Assembly: GCA_945910005.1 (NCBI GenBank)
Contig: OX246748.1
Location: 17,091,368 to 17,155,367 of the forward strand
Direction of reading: 5' to 3'
Source: Isoperla grammatica
Lineage: Eukaryota; Arthropoda; Insecta; Plecoptera; Perlodidae
DNA: 64,000 bases
Shown one piece after another: positions 1-13,485 of the stretch (position 1 is its first letter; each line of letters begins with the position of its first letter). The notes under the pieces were generated by a model. That model was given only the letters and a program-made list of their open reading frames with translations. It was not told the origin of the DNA and did no database searches. The position numbers and the translations under genes were made by a program.

Positions 1-360
1 ATAAACTGGTCAAGAGCTTTCATTTAACAAAGTATCAGCCAAATCGAAGGGGCAAGCTTTTTCAAAAAAATTCAAAGGTTAGTTGAATTTCGGAGGAAAA
101 AAATATTTTTAAATTTTTAAAATTTTTATAATTTTATCGTTATCTTTGGATCATTTTGAATCGAAATACACCATCAGTTCCTAAATCAATTGAAATTTGG
201 TCTTGCAATCACAACAAGAATTTTTTGGGGGAAATTTTCAAAATGGCCCTAGGGCTATAGTATAAACATTTATAATCTTAATTTCATTAATTTGTCATTT
301 ACTGGATAAGAGCTTTCATTTAACAAAGTATCAACCAAATCGATGGGGCAAGCTTTTTCA

Positions 361-425
361 AAATTTTTCTTAGTTGAATTTCTTAATTTCTTTCTTAATT
401 TCTTTCTTTGAAGTCTTAGTTGAAT
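361..425 (+). repeat. Local expansion in a monomer linker
   Basis: The second monomer is about 35 bp longer than its neighbours. The linker between the AAGCTT site and 'cttagttgaatttcgg' is expanded by a slippage-like run of 'ttaatttctttc' units, and 'cttagttgaattt' appears twice. The related monomer near 4010-4050 lacks the expansion, so it is a local event in this copy. Confidence 0.8.
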
Positions 426-2097
426 TTCGGAGGGAAATATTATTTTTGGATTTTGAAAAATTTAATAATTTAATCGTTTTCTTTGGATCATTTTGAATCG
501 AAATACACAATCAGTTTCTAAATCAATTGATATTTGGTCTTGCAATCACAAAAAGAATATTTTTGGGGAAATTTTCGAAATGGCCCCAGGGCCAAAGTTT
601 AAAGATTTATAATCTTAATTTCATTGTTTTGTCATAAACTGGTCAAGAGCTTTCATTTAACAAAGTATCAGCCAAATCGAAGGGGCAAGCTTTTTTAAAA
701 AATTTCAAAGGGTATATAGTCTTAGTTGAATTTCGGAGGGAAATATTTTTTTAAGATTTTGATAATTTTTATAATTTTATCGTTATCTTTGGATCGTTTT
801 GAATCGAAATACACCATCAGTTTCTAAATCCATTGATATTTGGTCTTGCAATGAAAAAAAGAATATTTTGGGGGAAATTTTCGAAATGGCCCTAGGGCTA
901 TAGTATAAACATTTATAATCTTAATTTAATTTATTTGTCATTAACAAGATAAGAGCTTTTATTTAACTAAGTATCAGCCAAATCGATGGGGCAAGTTTTT
1001 TCAAAATTTTTTAAAGGGTATAGTCTTAGTTGAATTTCGGAGGGAAATATTATTTTTGGATTTTGATAAATTTTATAATTTAACCGTATTCTTTGGATCA
1101 TTTTGAATCGAAATACACCATCAGTTCCTAAATCAATTGATATTTGGTCTTGCAATCACAAAAAGAATAATTTGGGGGAAATTTTCGAAATTGCCCCAGG
1201 GCCATTGTATAAACATTTATAATCTTAATTTCATTGTTTTGTCATAAACTGGATAAGAGCTTTGATTAAAGAAGTATCAGCCAAATCGAAGGGGCAAGCT
1301 TTTTCGGAAATTTTCAAAGGGCATAGTCTTAGTCGAATTTCGGAGGGAAATATTATTTTTGGATTTTGATAAATAAAATAATCTTATCGTAATCTTTGGA
1401 TCATTTTAAATCGAAATACACCATCAGTTTCTAAATCCATTGATATTTGGTCTTGTAATGAAAAAAAGAATATTTTGGGGGAAATTTTTGAAATGGCCCC
1501 AGGGCCAAAATTTAAAGATTTATAATCTTAATTTTATTTATTTGTCATAAACTGGATAAGAGCTTTCATTTAACAAAGTATAAGCCAAATCGAAGAGGCA
1601 AGCTTTTTCAAAAAATTTCCTAGGGTTGATTAGTTGATTTTCGGAAGGAAATATTATTTTAAAATTTTAATAATTTTGATAATTTAATCGTTATCTTTGG
1701 ATTATTTTGAATCGAAATACACCATCAGTTCCTTAATCAATTGATATTTGGTATTGCAATCACAAAAAGAATATTTTGGGGGAAATTTTCGAAATGGCCT
1801 TAGGGCCAAAGTATAAACATTTATAATCTTAATTTCATTTATTTGTCATAAACTGGATAAGAGCTTTCATTTAACAAAGTATTAGCCAAATCGAAGGGGC
1901 AAGCTTTTTCAAAAAATTTCAAAGGGTATATCTTAGTTGATTTTCGGAAGGAAATATTATTTTTAGATTTCGATAATTTTTATTATTATATCGTAATCTT
2001 TGGATTATTTTGAATCGAAATACACCATCAGTTCCTAAATCAATTGATTTTTGGTCTTGCAATCACAAAAAGAACATTTTGGGGGAAATTTTCGAAA

Positions 2098-2111
2098 TGG
2101 CCCTAGGGCCA
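2098..2111. other. GC-rich dyad of the satellite (representative copy)
   Basis: TGGCCCTAGGGCCA is a perfect 14-bp palindrome, closely preceded by the AT-rich palindrome TTTCGAAA. A version occurs once per monomer across the array. Common forms are the perfect palindrome, TGGCCCCAGGGCCA, TGGCCCTAGGGCTA and TGGCCCTAGAGCTA, with GTGACCCCAGGGCC or GTTACCCCAGGGCC in the 'gaagaattt' subtypes. It is the most GC-rich part of an AT-rich monomer. A protein-binding role is inference; the sequence shows only the dyad and its retention. Confidence 0.7.
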
Positions 2112-2384
2112 TAGTATAAACATTTATAATCTTAATTTCATTTATTTGTCATAAACTGGATTAGACCTTTTTTTTAACGAAGTATTAGACAAATCGAAGG
2201 GGCAAGCTTTTCAAAAAATTTCAAAGGGTCTTAGTTGAATTTCGAAGGGAAATATTATTTTAAGATTTTGATAATTTTGATAATTTTATCGTTATCTTTG
2301 GATCGTTTTGAATCGAAATACACCATCAGTTCCTAAATCAATTGATATTTGGTCTTGCAATCACAAAAAGAATTTTTTTGGGGA

Positions 2385-4485
2385 AATTTTCGAAATGGCC
2401 CTAGAGCTATAGTATAAACATTTATAATGTTAATTTCATTAATTTGTCATTTAATGAATAAGAGCTTTCATTTAACTAAGTATCAGCCAAATCGATGGGG
2501 CAAGCTTTTTCAAAATTTTTTTAAGGGTATAGTCTTAGTTGAATTTCGGAGGGAAATATTATTTTTGGATTTTGATTAATTTTATGAATTAATCGTTATC
2601 TTTGGATCATTTTGAATCGAAATACACCATCAGTTCCTAAATCAATTGATATTTGAGCTTGCAATCACAAAAAGAATATTTTGGGGGAAATTTTCGAAAT
2701 GGCCCCAGGGCCAAAGTATAAACATATATAATCTTAATTTCATTGTTTTGTCATAAACTGGATAAGAGCTTTAATTTTAAGAAGTATCAGCAAAATCGAA
2801 GGGGCAAGCTTTTTCGAAAATTTTCAAAGGGTATAGTCTTAGTCGAATTTCGGAGGGAAATATTATTTTTGGATTTTGATAAATTTTATAATCTTATCGT
2901 AATCTTTGGATCATTTTAAATCGAAATACACCATCAGTTTCTAAATCCATTGATATTTGGTCTTGCAATGAAAAAAAGAATATTTTGGGGGAAATTTTCG
3001 AAATGGCCCTAGGGCTATAGTATAAACATTTATAATCTTAATTTCATTTATTTGTCATTTACTGGATAAGAGCTTTTATTTAAATTAGTATCAGCCAAAT
3101 CGATGGGGCAAGTTTTTTCAAAAAATTTAGTTGATTTTCGGAGGGAAATATTATTTTTAGATTTTGATAATTTTGATAATTTTATCGTAATCTTTGGATT
3201 ATTTTGAATCGAAATACACCATCAGTTCCTAAATCAATTAATATTTGGTCTTGCAATCTTACAAAGAATATTTTGGGGGAAATTTTCGAAATGGCCCTTG
3301 GGCCAAAGTATAAACATTTATAATCTAAATTTCATTTATTTGTCATAAACAGGATAAGAGCTTTTATTAAACAAAGAATTAGCCAAATCGAAGGGGCAAG
3401 CTTTTCAAAAAATTTCAAAGGGTATAGGGTTGAATTTCGGAGGGAAATATTATTTTTTGGTTTTGATACTTTAATTAATTTAATCGTATTCTTTGGATCA
3501 TTTTGATTCGAAATACACCATCAGTTTCTAAATTCATTAATATTTGGTCTTGCAATCACGAAAAGAAGAATTTGGGGGCAATTTTCGAAGTGACCCCAGG
3601 GCCAAAGTAATAACATTTATAATCTTAATTTCTTTTATTTGTCATAAACTTGATAAGAGCTTTTATTTAACAAAGTATCAGCCAAATCGAAGGGGCAAGC
3701 TTTTTCAAAAAAATTCAAAGGGTATAGTCTTAGTTGAATTTCGGAGGAAAAAAATATTTTTAAATTTTTAAAATTTTTATAATTTTATCGTTATCTTTGG
3801 ATCATTTTGAATCGAAATACACCATCAGTTCCTAAATCAATTGAAATTTGGTCTTGCAATCACAACAAGAATTTTTTGGGGGAAATTTTCGAAATGGCCC
3901 TAGGGCTATAGTATAAACATTTATAATCTTAATTTCATTAATTTGTCATTTACTGGATAAGAGCTTTCATTTAACAAAGTATCAACCAAATCGATGGGGC
4001 AAGCTTTTTCAAAATTTTTTAAAGGGTATAGTCTTAGTTGAATTTCGGAGGGAAATATTATTTTTGGATTTTGATAAATTTAATAAATTAATCGTTTTCT
4101 TTGGATCATTTTGAATCGAAATACACAAACAGTTCCTAAATCAATTGATATTTGGTCTTGCAATCACAAAAAGAATATTTTTGGGGAAATTTTCGAAATG
4201 GCCCCAGGGCCAAAGTTTAAAGATTTATAATCTTAATTTCATTGTTTTGTCATAAACTGGTCAAGAGCTTTCATTTAACAAAGTATCAGCCAAATCGAAG
4301 GGGCAAGCTTTTTAAAAAAATGTCAAAGGGTATAGTCTTAGTTGATTTTCGGAGGGAAATATTATTTTAAGATTTTGATAGATTTGATAATTTTATAGTA
4401 ATCTTTGGATTATTTTGAATCGAAATACACCATCAGTTCCTAAATCAATTGATATTTGGTCTTGCAATCACAAAAAGAATTTTTT
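2385..4485 (+). repeat. 7-monomer (2.1 kb) block, copy 1
   Basis: Seven consecutive monomers are repeated about 2106 bp downstream. Shared rare variants include 'ccctagagctatag' followed by 'ataatgttaattt' (near 2400 and 4507), the 'gatatttgagcttgc' monomer, a short linker 'caaaaaatttagttg', and the 'gaagaatttgggggcaatt' monomer (near 3567 and 5669). Sharing these variants in order means block duplication and not parallel mutation. Confidence 0.75.
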
Positions 4486-6250
4486 TGGGGAAATTTTCGA
4501 AATGGCCCTAGAGCTATAGTATAAACATTTATAATGTTAATTTCATTAATTTGTCATTTACTGGATAAGAGCTTTCATTTAACTAAGTATCAGCCAAATC
4601 GATGGGGCAAGCTTTTTCAAAATTTTTTTAAGGGTATAGTCTTAGTTGAATTTCGGAGGGAAATATTATTTTTGGATTTTGATTAATTTTATGAATTAAT
4701 CGTTATCTTTGGATCATTTTGAATCGAAATACACCATCAGTTCCTAAATCAATTGATATTTGAGCTTGCAATCACAAAAAGAATATTTTGGGGGAAATTT
4801 TCGAAATGGCCCCAGGGCCAAAGTATAAACATATATAATCTTAATTTCATTGTTTTGTCATAAACTGGATAAGAGCTTTAATTTTAAGAAGTATCAGCAA
4901 AATCGAAGGGGCAAGCTTTTTCGAAAATTTTCAAAGGGGTCTTAGTCGAATTTCGGAGGGAAATATTATTTTTGGATTTTGATAAATTTTATAATCTTAT
5001 CGTAATCTTTGGATCATTTTGAATCGAAATACACCATCAGTTTCTAAATCCATTGATATTTGGTCTTGCAATGAAAAAAAGAATATTTTGGGGGAAATTT
5101 TCGAAATGGCCCTAGGGCTATAGTATAAACATTTATAATCTTAATTTCATTTATTTGTCATTTACTGGATAAGAGCTTTTATTTAAATTAGTATCAGCCA
5201 AATCGATGGGGCAAGTTTTTTCAAAAAATTTAGTTGATTTTCGGAGGGAAATATTATTTTTAGATTTTGATAATTTTGATAATTTTATCGTAATCTTTGG
5301 ATTATTTTGAATCGAAATACACCATCAGTTCCTAAATCAATTAATATTTGGTCTTGCAATCACACAAAGAATATTTTGGGGGAAATTTTCGAAATGGCCC
5401 TTGGGCCAAAGTATAAACATTTATAATCTTAATTTCATTTATTTGTTATAAACAGGATAAGAGCTTTTATTAAACAAAGAATTAGCCAAATCGAAGGGGC
5501 AAGCTTTTCAAAAAATTTCAAAGGGTATAGGGTTGAATTTCGGAGGGAAATATTATTTTTGGTTTTGATACTTTAATTAATTTAATCGTATTCTTTGGAT
5601 CATTTTGATTCGAAATACACCATCAGTTTCTAAATTCATTAATATTTGGTCTTGCAATCACGAAAAGAAGAATTTGGGGGCAATTTTCGAAGTGACCCCA
5701 GGGCCAAAGTAATAACATTTATAATCTTAATTTCTTTTATTTGTCATAAACTTGATAAGAGCTTTTATTTAACAAAGTATCAGCCAAATCGAAGGGGCAA
5801 GCTTTTTTTTTTTTCGGAGGGAAATATTATTTTTGGATTTTGATAAATTTAATAAGTTAATCGTTTTCTTTGGATCATTTTGAATCGAAATACACAATCA
5901 GTTCCTAAATTAATTGATATTTGGTCTTGCAATCACAAAAAGAATATTTTTGGGGAAATTTTCGAAATGGCCCCAGGGCCAAAGTTTAAAGATTTATAAT
6001 CTTAATTTCATTGTTTTGTCATAAACTGGTCAAGAGCTTTCATTTAACAAAGTATCAGCCAAATCGAAGGGGCAAGCTTTTTAAAAAAATTTCAAAGGGT
6101 ATATATAGTCTAAGTTGATTTTCGGAGGGAAATATTATTTTAAGATTTTGATAGATTTGATAATTTTATAGTAATCTTTGGATTATTTTGAATCGAAATA
6201 CACCATCAGTTCCTAAATCAATTGATATTTGGTCTTGCAATCACAAAAAG
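4486..6250 (+). repeat. 7-monomer block, copy 2, lacking about one monomer
   Basis: Second copy of the block at 2385-4485. It follows copy 1 at an offset of about 2106 bp to near 5800, then at about 1768 bp, so about 338 bp (one monomer) is missing at the junction at 5801-5815. Downstream, the shared rare string 'gatagatttgataatttta' (near 4375 and 6150) confirms that the alignment resumes. Confidence 0.7.
5801..5815 (+). other. Monomer deletion junction (T-tract)
   Basis: The AAGCTT of one monomer runs through a T12 tract directly into 'cggaggg' of the next, without the usual linker. Compared with copy 1 of the block, about 338 bp is missing here. Homopolymer T/A tracts at the linker probably mediated the event. 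Confidence 0.7.
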
Positions 6251-9200
6251 AATATTTTGGGGGAAATTTTCGAAATGGCCCTAGGGCCAAAGTATAAACA
6301 TTTATAATCTTAATTTCATTTATTTGTCATAAACTGGATAAGAGCTCTCATTAAACAAAGTATCAGCCAAATCGTGGGGGCAAGCTTTTTCAAAAAATTT
6401 CAAAGAGTTGAATTTCGCAGGGAAATATTATTTTTGGATTTTTATAATTTTTATAATTTAATCGTTATCTTTGGATCGTTTTGAATCGACATACACCATC
6501 AGTTCCTAAATCATTTGATATTTGGTCTTGCAATCACAAAAAGAATATTTTGGGGGAAGTTTTCGAAATGGCCCTAGAGCTATAGTATAAACATTTATAA
6601 TCTTAATTTCATTAATTTGTCATTTACTGGAAAAGAGCTTTCATTTAACTCAGTATCAGCCAAATCGATGGGGCAAGCTTTTTCAAAATTTTTTTAAGGG
6701 TATAGTCTTAGTTGAATTTCGGAGGGAAATATTATTTTTGGATTTTGATAAATTTTATAATTTAATCGTATTCTTTGGATCATTTTGAATCGAAATACGT
6801 AATCAGTTCCTAAATCAATTGATATTTGAGCTTGCAATCACAAAAAGAATATTTTGGGGGAAATTTTCAAAATGGCCCCAGGGCCATAGTATAAACGTAT
6901 ATAATCTAAATTTCATTGTTTTTGTCATAAAATGGATAAGAGCTTTCATTTTAAGAAGTATCAGCAAAATCGAAGGGGCAAGCTTTTTCAAAAAATTTCA
7001 AAGGGTATAGTCTTAGTTGAATTTCGGAGGGAAATATTATTTTAAGATTTTGATAATTTTGATAATTTAATCGTTATCTTTGGATCGTTTTGAATCGAAA
7101 TACACCATCAGTTCCTAAATCAATTGATATTTGGTCTTGCAATCACAAAAAGAATTTTTTTGGGGGAAATTTTCGAAATGGCCCTAGAGCTATAGTATAA
7201 ACATTTATAATCTTAATTTCATTAATTTGTCATTTACTGGATAAGAGCTTTCATTAAACTAAGTATCAGCCAAATCGATGGGGCAAGCTTTTTCAAAATT
7301 TTTTTAAGGGTATATAGTCTTAGTTGAATTTCGGAGGGAAATATTATTTTAATATTTTGATTAATTTTATGAATAAATCGTTATCTTTGGATCATTTTGA
7401 ATCGAAATACACCATCAGTTCCTAAATCAATTGATATTTGAGCTTGCAATCACAAAAAGAATATTTTGGGGGAAATTTTCGAAATGGCCCCAGGGCCAAA
7501 GTATAAACATATATAATCTTAATTTCATTGTTTTGTCATAAACTGGATAAGAGCTTTAATTTTAAGAAGTATCAGCAAAAACGAAGGAGCAAGCTTTTTC
7601 GAAAATTTTCAAAGGGTATAGTCTTAGTCGAATTTCGGAGGGAAATATTATTTTTGGATTTTGATAAATTTTACAATCTTATCGTTATCTTTGGATCATT
7701 TTGAATCGAAATACACCATCAGTTTCTAAATCCATTGATATTTGGTCTTGCAATCAAAAAAAGTATATTTTGGGGGAAATTTTCGAAATGGCCCTAGGGC
7801 TATAGTATAAACATTTATAATCTTAATTTCATTTATTTGTCATTTACTGGATAAGAGCTTTTATTTAACTTAGTATCAGCCAAATCGATGGGGCAAGTTT
7901 TTTCAAAAAATTTCAAAGGGTATAGTCTTAGTTGATTTTCGGAGGGAAATATCATTTTTAGATTTTGATAATTTTGATAATTTTATCGTAATCTTTGGAT
8001 TATTTTGAATCGAAATACACCATTAGTTCCTAAATCAATTAATATTTGGTCTTGCAATCACACAAAGAATATTTTGGGGGAAATTTTCGAAATGGCCATT
8101 GGGCCATAGTATAAACATTTATAATCTTAATTTCATTTATTTGTCATAAACAGGATTAGAGCTTTTATTAAACAAAGAATTAGCCAAATCGAAGGGGCAA
8201 GCTTTTCAAAAAATTTCAAAGGGTATAGGCTTAGTTGAATTTCGGAGGGAAATATTATTTTTTGGTTTTGAAACTTTAATTAATTTAATCGTATTTTTTG
8301 GATCATTTTGATTCGAAATACACCATCAGTTTCTAAATTCATTGATATTTGGTCTTGCAATCAGGAAAAGAAGAATTTGGGGGCAATTTTCGAAGTGACC
8401 CCAGGGCCAAAGTATAAACATTTATAATCTAAATTTCTTTTATTTTTCATAAACTTGATAAGAGCTTTCATTTAACAAAGTATCAATAAATCGATGGGGC
8501 AAGCTTTTTCAAAATTTTTTAAAGGGTATAGTCTTAGTTGAATTTCGGAGGGAAATATTATTTTTGGATTTTGATAAATTTTAAAAGTTAATCGTATTCT
8601 TTGGATCATTTTGAATCGAAATACACAATCAGTTCCTAAATCAATTGTTATTTGGTCTTGCAATCACAAAAAGAATATTTTGGGGGAAATTTTCGAAATG
8701 GCCCCAGGGCCATAGTATAAACATTTATAATGTTAATTTCATTGTTTTGTCATAAACTTGATAAGAGCTTTCATTTTAAGAAGTATCAGCAAAATCGAAG
8801 GGGCAAGCTTTTTCAAAAAATTTCTTAGTTGAATTTCGGAGGGAAATATTATTTTTGGATTTTGATAATTTTTTTAATTTAATCGTATTCTTTGGATCAT
8901 TTTGAATCGAAATACACAATCAGTTTCTAAATCAATTGATATTTGGTCTTGCTATCACAAAAAGAATATTTTGGGGGAAATTTTCGAAATGGCCCCAGGG
9001 CCATAGTATAAACATTTAAAATCTAAATTTCATTGTTTTCTCATAAACTGGTCAAGAGCTTTCATTTTAAGAAGTATCAGAAAAATCGAAGGGGCAAGCT
9101 TTTTCGAAAATTTTCAAAGGGTATAGTCTTAGTCGAATTTCGGAGGGAAATATTATTTTTGTATTTTGATAAATTTAATAATTTTATCGTGATCTTTGGA

Positions 9201-11751
9201 TCATTTTGAATCGAAATACACAATCAGTTCCTAAATCAATTGATATTTGGTCTTGCATTCACAAAAAGAATATTTTTGGGGGAATTTTCGAAATGGCCCC
9301 AGGGCCATAGTATAAACATTTATAATCTTAATTTCATTGTTTTGTCATAAACTGGTCAAGAGCTTTCATTTAACAAAGTATCAGCCAAATCGAAGGGGCA
9401 AGCTTTTTTAAAAAATTTCAAAGGGTATAATATAGTCTTAGTTGAATTTCGGAGGGAAATATTATTTTAAGATTTTGATAATTTTTATAATTTTATCGTT
9501 ATCTTTGGATCGTTTTGAATCGAAATACGCCATCAGTTTCTAAATCCATTGATATTTGGTCTTGCAATGAAAAAAAGAATATTTTGGGGGAAATTTTCGA
9601 AATGGCCCTAGGGCTAAAGTATAAACATTTATAATCTTAATTTAATTTATTTGTCATTAACAAGATAGGAGCTTTCATTTAACTTAGTATCAGCCAAATC
9701 GATGGGGCAAGTTTTTTCAAAATTTTTTAAAGTTCTTAAGTCTTAGTTGAATTTCGGAGGGAAATATTATTTTTGGATTTTGATAAATTTTATAATTTAA
9801 CCGTATTCTTTGGATCATTTTGAATCGAAATACACCATCATTTCCTAAATCAATTGATATTTGGTCTTGCAATCACAAAAAGAATATTTTGGTGGAAATT
9901 TTCGAAATTGCCCCAGGGCCATTGTATAAACATTTATAATCTTAATTTCATTGTTTTGTCATAAACTGGATAAGAGCTTTGATTTTAAGAAGTATCAGCC
10001 AAATTGAAGGGGCAAGCTTTTTCGGAAATTTCATAGTCTTAGTCGAATTTCGGAGGGAAATATTATTTTTGGATTTCGATAATTTTTATTATTATATCGT
10101 AATCTTTGGATTATTTTGAATCGAAATACACCATCAGTTCCTAAATCAATTGATTTTTGGTCTTGCAATCACAAAAAGAACATTTTGGGGGAAATTTTCG
10201 AAATGGCCCTTTGGCCAAAGTATAAACATTTATAATCTTAATTTCATTTATTTGTCATCAACTGGATTAGAGCTTTTATTAAACAAAGAATTAGCCAAAT
10301 CGAAGGGGCAAGCTTTTCAAAACATTTCAAAGGGTATAGGCTTAGTTGAATTTCGGAGGGAAATATTATTTTTTGGTTTTGATACTTTAATTAATTTAAT
10401 CGTATTCTTTGGATCATTTTGATTTGAAATACACCATCAGTTTCTAAATTCATTGATATTTGGTCTTGCAATCACGAAAAGAAGAATTTGGGGGCAATTT
10501 TCGAAGTGACCCCAGGGCCAAAGTATAAACATTTATAATCTTAATTTCTTTTATTTGTCATAAACTTGATAAGAGCTTTTATTTAACAAAGTATCAACCA
10601 AATCGAAGGGGCAAGCTTTTTCAAAAAAATTCAAAGGGTATAGTCTTAGTTGAATTTCGGAGGAAAAAATTATTTTTAAATTTTTAAAATTTTTATAATT
10701 TTATCGTCATCTTTGGATCATTTTGAATCGAAATACACCATCAGTTCCTAAATCAATAGATATTTGGTCTTGCAGTCACAACAAGAATTTTTTGGGGGAA
10801 ATTTTCGAAATGGCCCTAGGGCTTTAGTATAAACATTTATAATCTTAATTTCATTAATTTGTCATTTACTGGATAAGAGCTTTCATTTAACAAAGTATCA
10901 ACCAAATCGATGGGGCAAGCTTTTTCAAAATTTTTTAAAGGGTATAGTCATAGTTGAATGTCGGAGGGAAATATTATTTTTGGATTTTGATAAATTTAAT
11001 AATTTAATCGTTTTCTTTGGATCATTTTGAATCGAAATACACCATCAGTTCCTAAATCAATTGATATTTGAGCTTGCAATCACAAAAAGAATATTTTGGG
11101 GGAAATTTTCGAAATGGCCCCAGGGCCAAAGTATAAACATATATAATCTTAATTTCATTGTTTTGTCATAAACTGGATAAGAGCTTTAATTTTAAGAAGT
11201 ATCAGCAAAATCGAAGGGGCAAGCTTTTTCGAAAATTTTCAAAGGGTATAGTCTTAGTCGAATTTCGGAGGGAAATATTATTTTTGGATTTTGATAAATT
11301 TTATAATCTTATCGTAATCTTTGGATCATTTTGAATCGAAATACACCATCAGTTTCTAAATCCATTGATATTTGGTCTTGCAATCAAAAAAAGAATATTT
11401 TGGGGGAAATTTTCGAAATGGCCCTAGGGCTATAGTATAAACATTTATAATCTTAATTTCATTTATTTGTCATTTACTGGATAAGAGCTTTTATTTAACT
11501 AAGTATCAGCCAAATCGATGGGGCAAGTTTTTTCAAAAAATTTCAAAGGGTATAGTCTTAGTTGATTTTCGGAGGGAAATATCATTTTTAGATTTTGATA
11601 ATTTTGATAATTTTATCGTAATCTTTGGATTATTTTGAATCGAAATACACCATCAGTTCCTAAATCAATTAATATTTGGTCTTGCAATCACACAAAGAAT
11701 ATTTTGGGGGAAATTTTCGAAATGGCCCTTGGGCCATAGTATAAACATTAA

Positions 11752-13376
11752 TAATCTTAATTTCATTTATTTGTCATAAACAGGATTAGAGCTTTTATTA
11801 AACAAAGAATTGGCCAAATCGAAGGGGCAAGCTTTTCAAAAAATTTCAAAGGGTATAGTCTTAGTTGAATTTCGGAGGGAAATATTATTTTTGGATTTTG
11901 ATAAATTTTAAAAGTTAATCGTATTCTTTGGATCATTTTGAATCGAAATACACAATCAGTTCCTAAATCAATTGATATTTGAGCTTGCAATCACAAAAAG
12001 AATATTTTGGGGGAAATTTTCGAAATGGCCCCAGGGCCATAATATAAACATTTATAATCTTAATTTCATTGTTTTGTCATTAACTGGTCAAGAGCTTTCA
12101 TTTAACAAAGTATCAGCCAAATCGAAGTGGCAAGCTTTTTTAAAAAATTTCAAAGGGTATATAGTCTTAGTTGAATTTCGGAAGGAAAAATTATTTTAAG
12201 ATTTTGATAATTTTTATAATTTTATCGTTATCTTTGGATCGTTTTGAATCGAAATACACCATCAGTTTCTAAATCCATTGATATTTGGTCTTGCAATGAA
12301 AAAAAGAATATTTTGGGGGAAATTTTCGAAATGGCCCTAGGGCTAAAGTATAAACATTTATAATCTTAATTTAATTTATTTGTCATTAACAAGATAGGAG
12401 CTTTCATTTAACTTAGTATCAGCCAAATCGATGGGGCAAGTTATTTCAAAAATTTTTAAAGTTCTTAAGTCTTAGTTGAATTTCGGAGGGAAATATTATT
12501 TTTGAATTTTGATAAATTTTATAATTTAACCGTATTCTTTGGATCATTTTGAATCGAAATACACCATCATTTCCTAAATCAATTGATATTTGGTCTTGCA
12601 ATCACAAAAAGAATATTTTGGGGGAAATTTTCGAAATTGCCCCAGGGCCATTGTATAAACATTTATGATCTAAATTTCATTGTTTTGTCATAAACTGGAT
12701 AAGAGCTTTGATTTTAAGAAGTATCAGCCAAATTGAAGGGGCAAGCTTTTTCGGAAATTTTCAAAGGGTATAGTCTTAGTCGAATTTCGGTGGGAAATAT
12801 TATTTTTGGATTTTGATAAATTAAATAATCTTATCGTAATCTTTGGATCATTTTAAATCGAAATACACCATCAGTTTCTAAATCCATTGATATTTGGTCT
12901 TGCAATCACAAAAAGAATTTTTTTGGGGGAAATTTTCGAAATGGCCCTAGAGCTATAGTATAAACATTTATAATCTTAATTTCATTAATTTGTCATTTAC
13001 TGGATAAGAGCTTTCATTTAACTAAGTATCAGCCAAATCGATGGGGCAAGCTTTTTCAAAATTTTCTTAGGGTATAGTCTTAGTTGAATTTCGGAGGGAA
13101 ATATTATTTTTGGATTTTGATTAATTTTATAAATTAATCGTATTCTTTGGATTATTTTGAATCGAAATACACAATCAGTTCCTAAATCAATTGATATTTG
13201 GTCTTGCAATCACAAAAAGAATATTTTGGGGGAAATTTTCGAAATGGCCCTAGGGCTATAGTATAAACATTTATAATCTTAATTTTATTTATTTGTCATT
13301 TACTGGATACGAGCTTTCATTAAACTAAGTATCAGCCAAATCGATGGGGCAAGCTTTTTCAAAAATATTTAAAGGG
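11752..13376 (+). repeat. 3.05-kb satellite unit, copy A, left part
   Basis: Left part of a 10-monomer unit split by the retrotransposon; its right part is 19094-20530. The unit is repeated intact at 20531-23580. Shared rare variants include 'gaattggccaaatcg' (near 11808 and 20577), 'taacaagataggagc' with 'aaagttcttaagtc' (near 12389 and 21169), and 'ctggatacgag' (near 13302 and 22080). The two parts total about 3.06 kb, matching the intact copy. Confidence 0.85.
13373..13376 (+). repeat. Target site duplication AGGG, left
   Basis: The four bases AGGG immediately before the 5' LTR match the four bases after the 3' LTR (19094-19097). The paralogous empty site near 22145 reads 'aaatatttaaaggg' running into 'tatatagtc' with a single AGGG, so these four bases were duplicated on insertion. 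Four bp is within the usual 4-6 bp for Ty3/gypsy integrases. Confidence 0.9.
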
Positions 13377-13377
13377 T

Positions 13378-13391
13378 GTCGCATGTGCGAC
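13378..13391. promoter_or_regulatory. LTR dyad 1 (GTCGCA-TG-TGCGAC)
   Basis: Perfect 6-bp inverted repeat with a 2-base centre at the very start of the LTR; it is repeated at 18768-18781. It overlaps the end that integrase must recognise and may also act in U3. Any function is inference. Confidence 0.55.
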
Positions 13392-13424
13392 TGGTGAAGA
13401 GAGAGGGTTCGGGCTCTGAGTGAC

Positions 13425-13438
13425 GCGAACGTGTTCGC
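13425..13438. promoter_or_regulatory. LTR dyad 2 (GCGAAC-GT-GTTCGC)
   Basis: Perfect 6-bp inverted repeat with a 2-base centre in U3, upstream of the TATA-like box; repeated at 18815-18828. Its spacing resembles dyad 1, which fits a site for a dimeric DNA-binding protein, but no known motif is recognised. Confidence 0.5.
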
Positions 13439-13485
13439 CCTGTCGCGAGTGTATTATAATTCGAGCGTTCCAGGGGAGTTTCGAC

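Larger units (their letters stand above)
1..13376 (+). repeat. ~304-bp satellite array, left segment
   Basis: Head-to-tail tandem satellite with no gene. The conserved landmark 'aaatggccc' recurs near 241, 578, 884, 1188, 1491, 1792 and 2095, giving a period of about 301-306 bp apart from one monomer lengthened by a local expansion. Each monomer holds, in order: 'ggtcttgcaatcac', 'gggggaaattttcg', a GC-rich dyad around GGCCCTAGGGCC, 'aaacatttataatctt', 'taagagctttcattt', 'agccaaatcgaaggggc', an AAGCTT (HindIII) site, a variable linker after 'tttcaaaggg', 'ttgaatttcggagggaaat', 'tcgtattctttggatca', and 'cagttcctaaatcaattg'. All monomers seen run in the same direction. Subtypes differ at fixed places, such as 'caatgaaaaaaag' against 'caatcacaaaaag', or 'gaagtgacccc' against 'gaaatggcccc'. 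The short ORFs here recur only because the monomers do. Confidence 0.97.
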
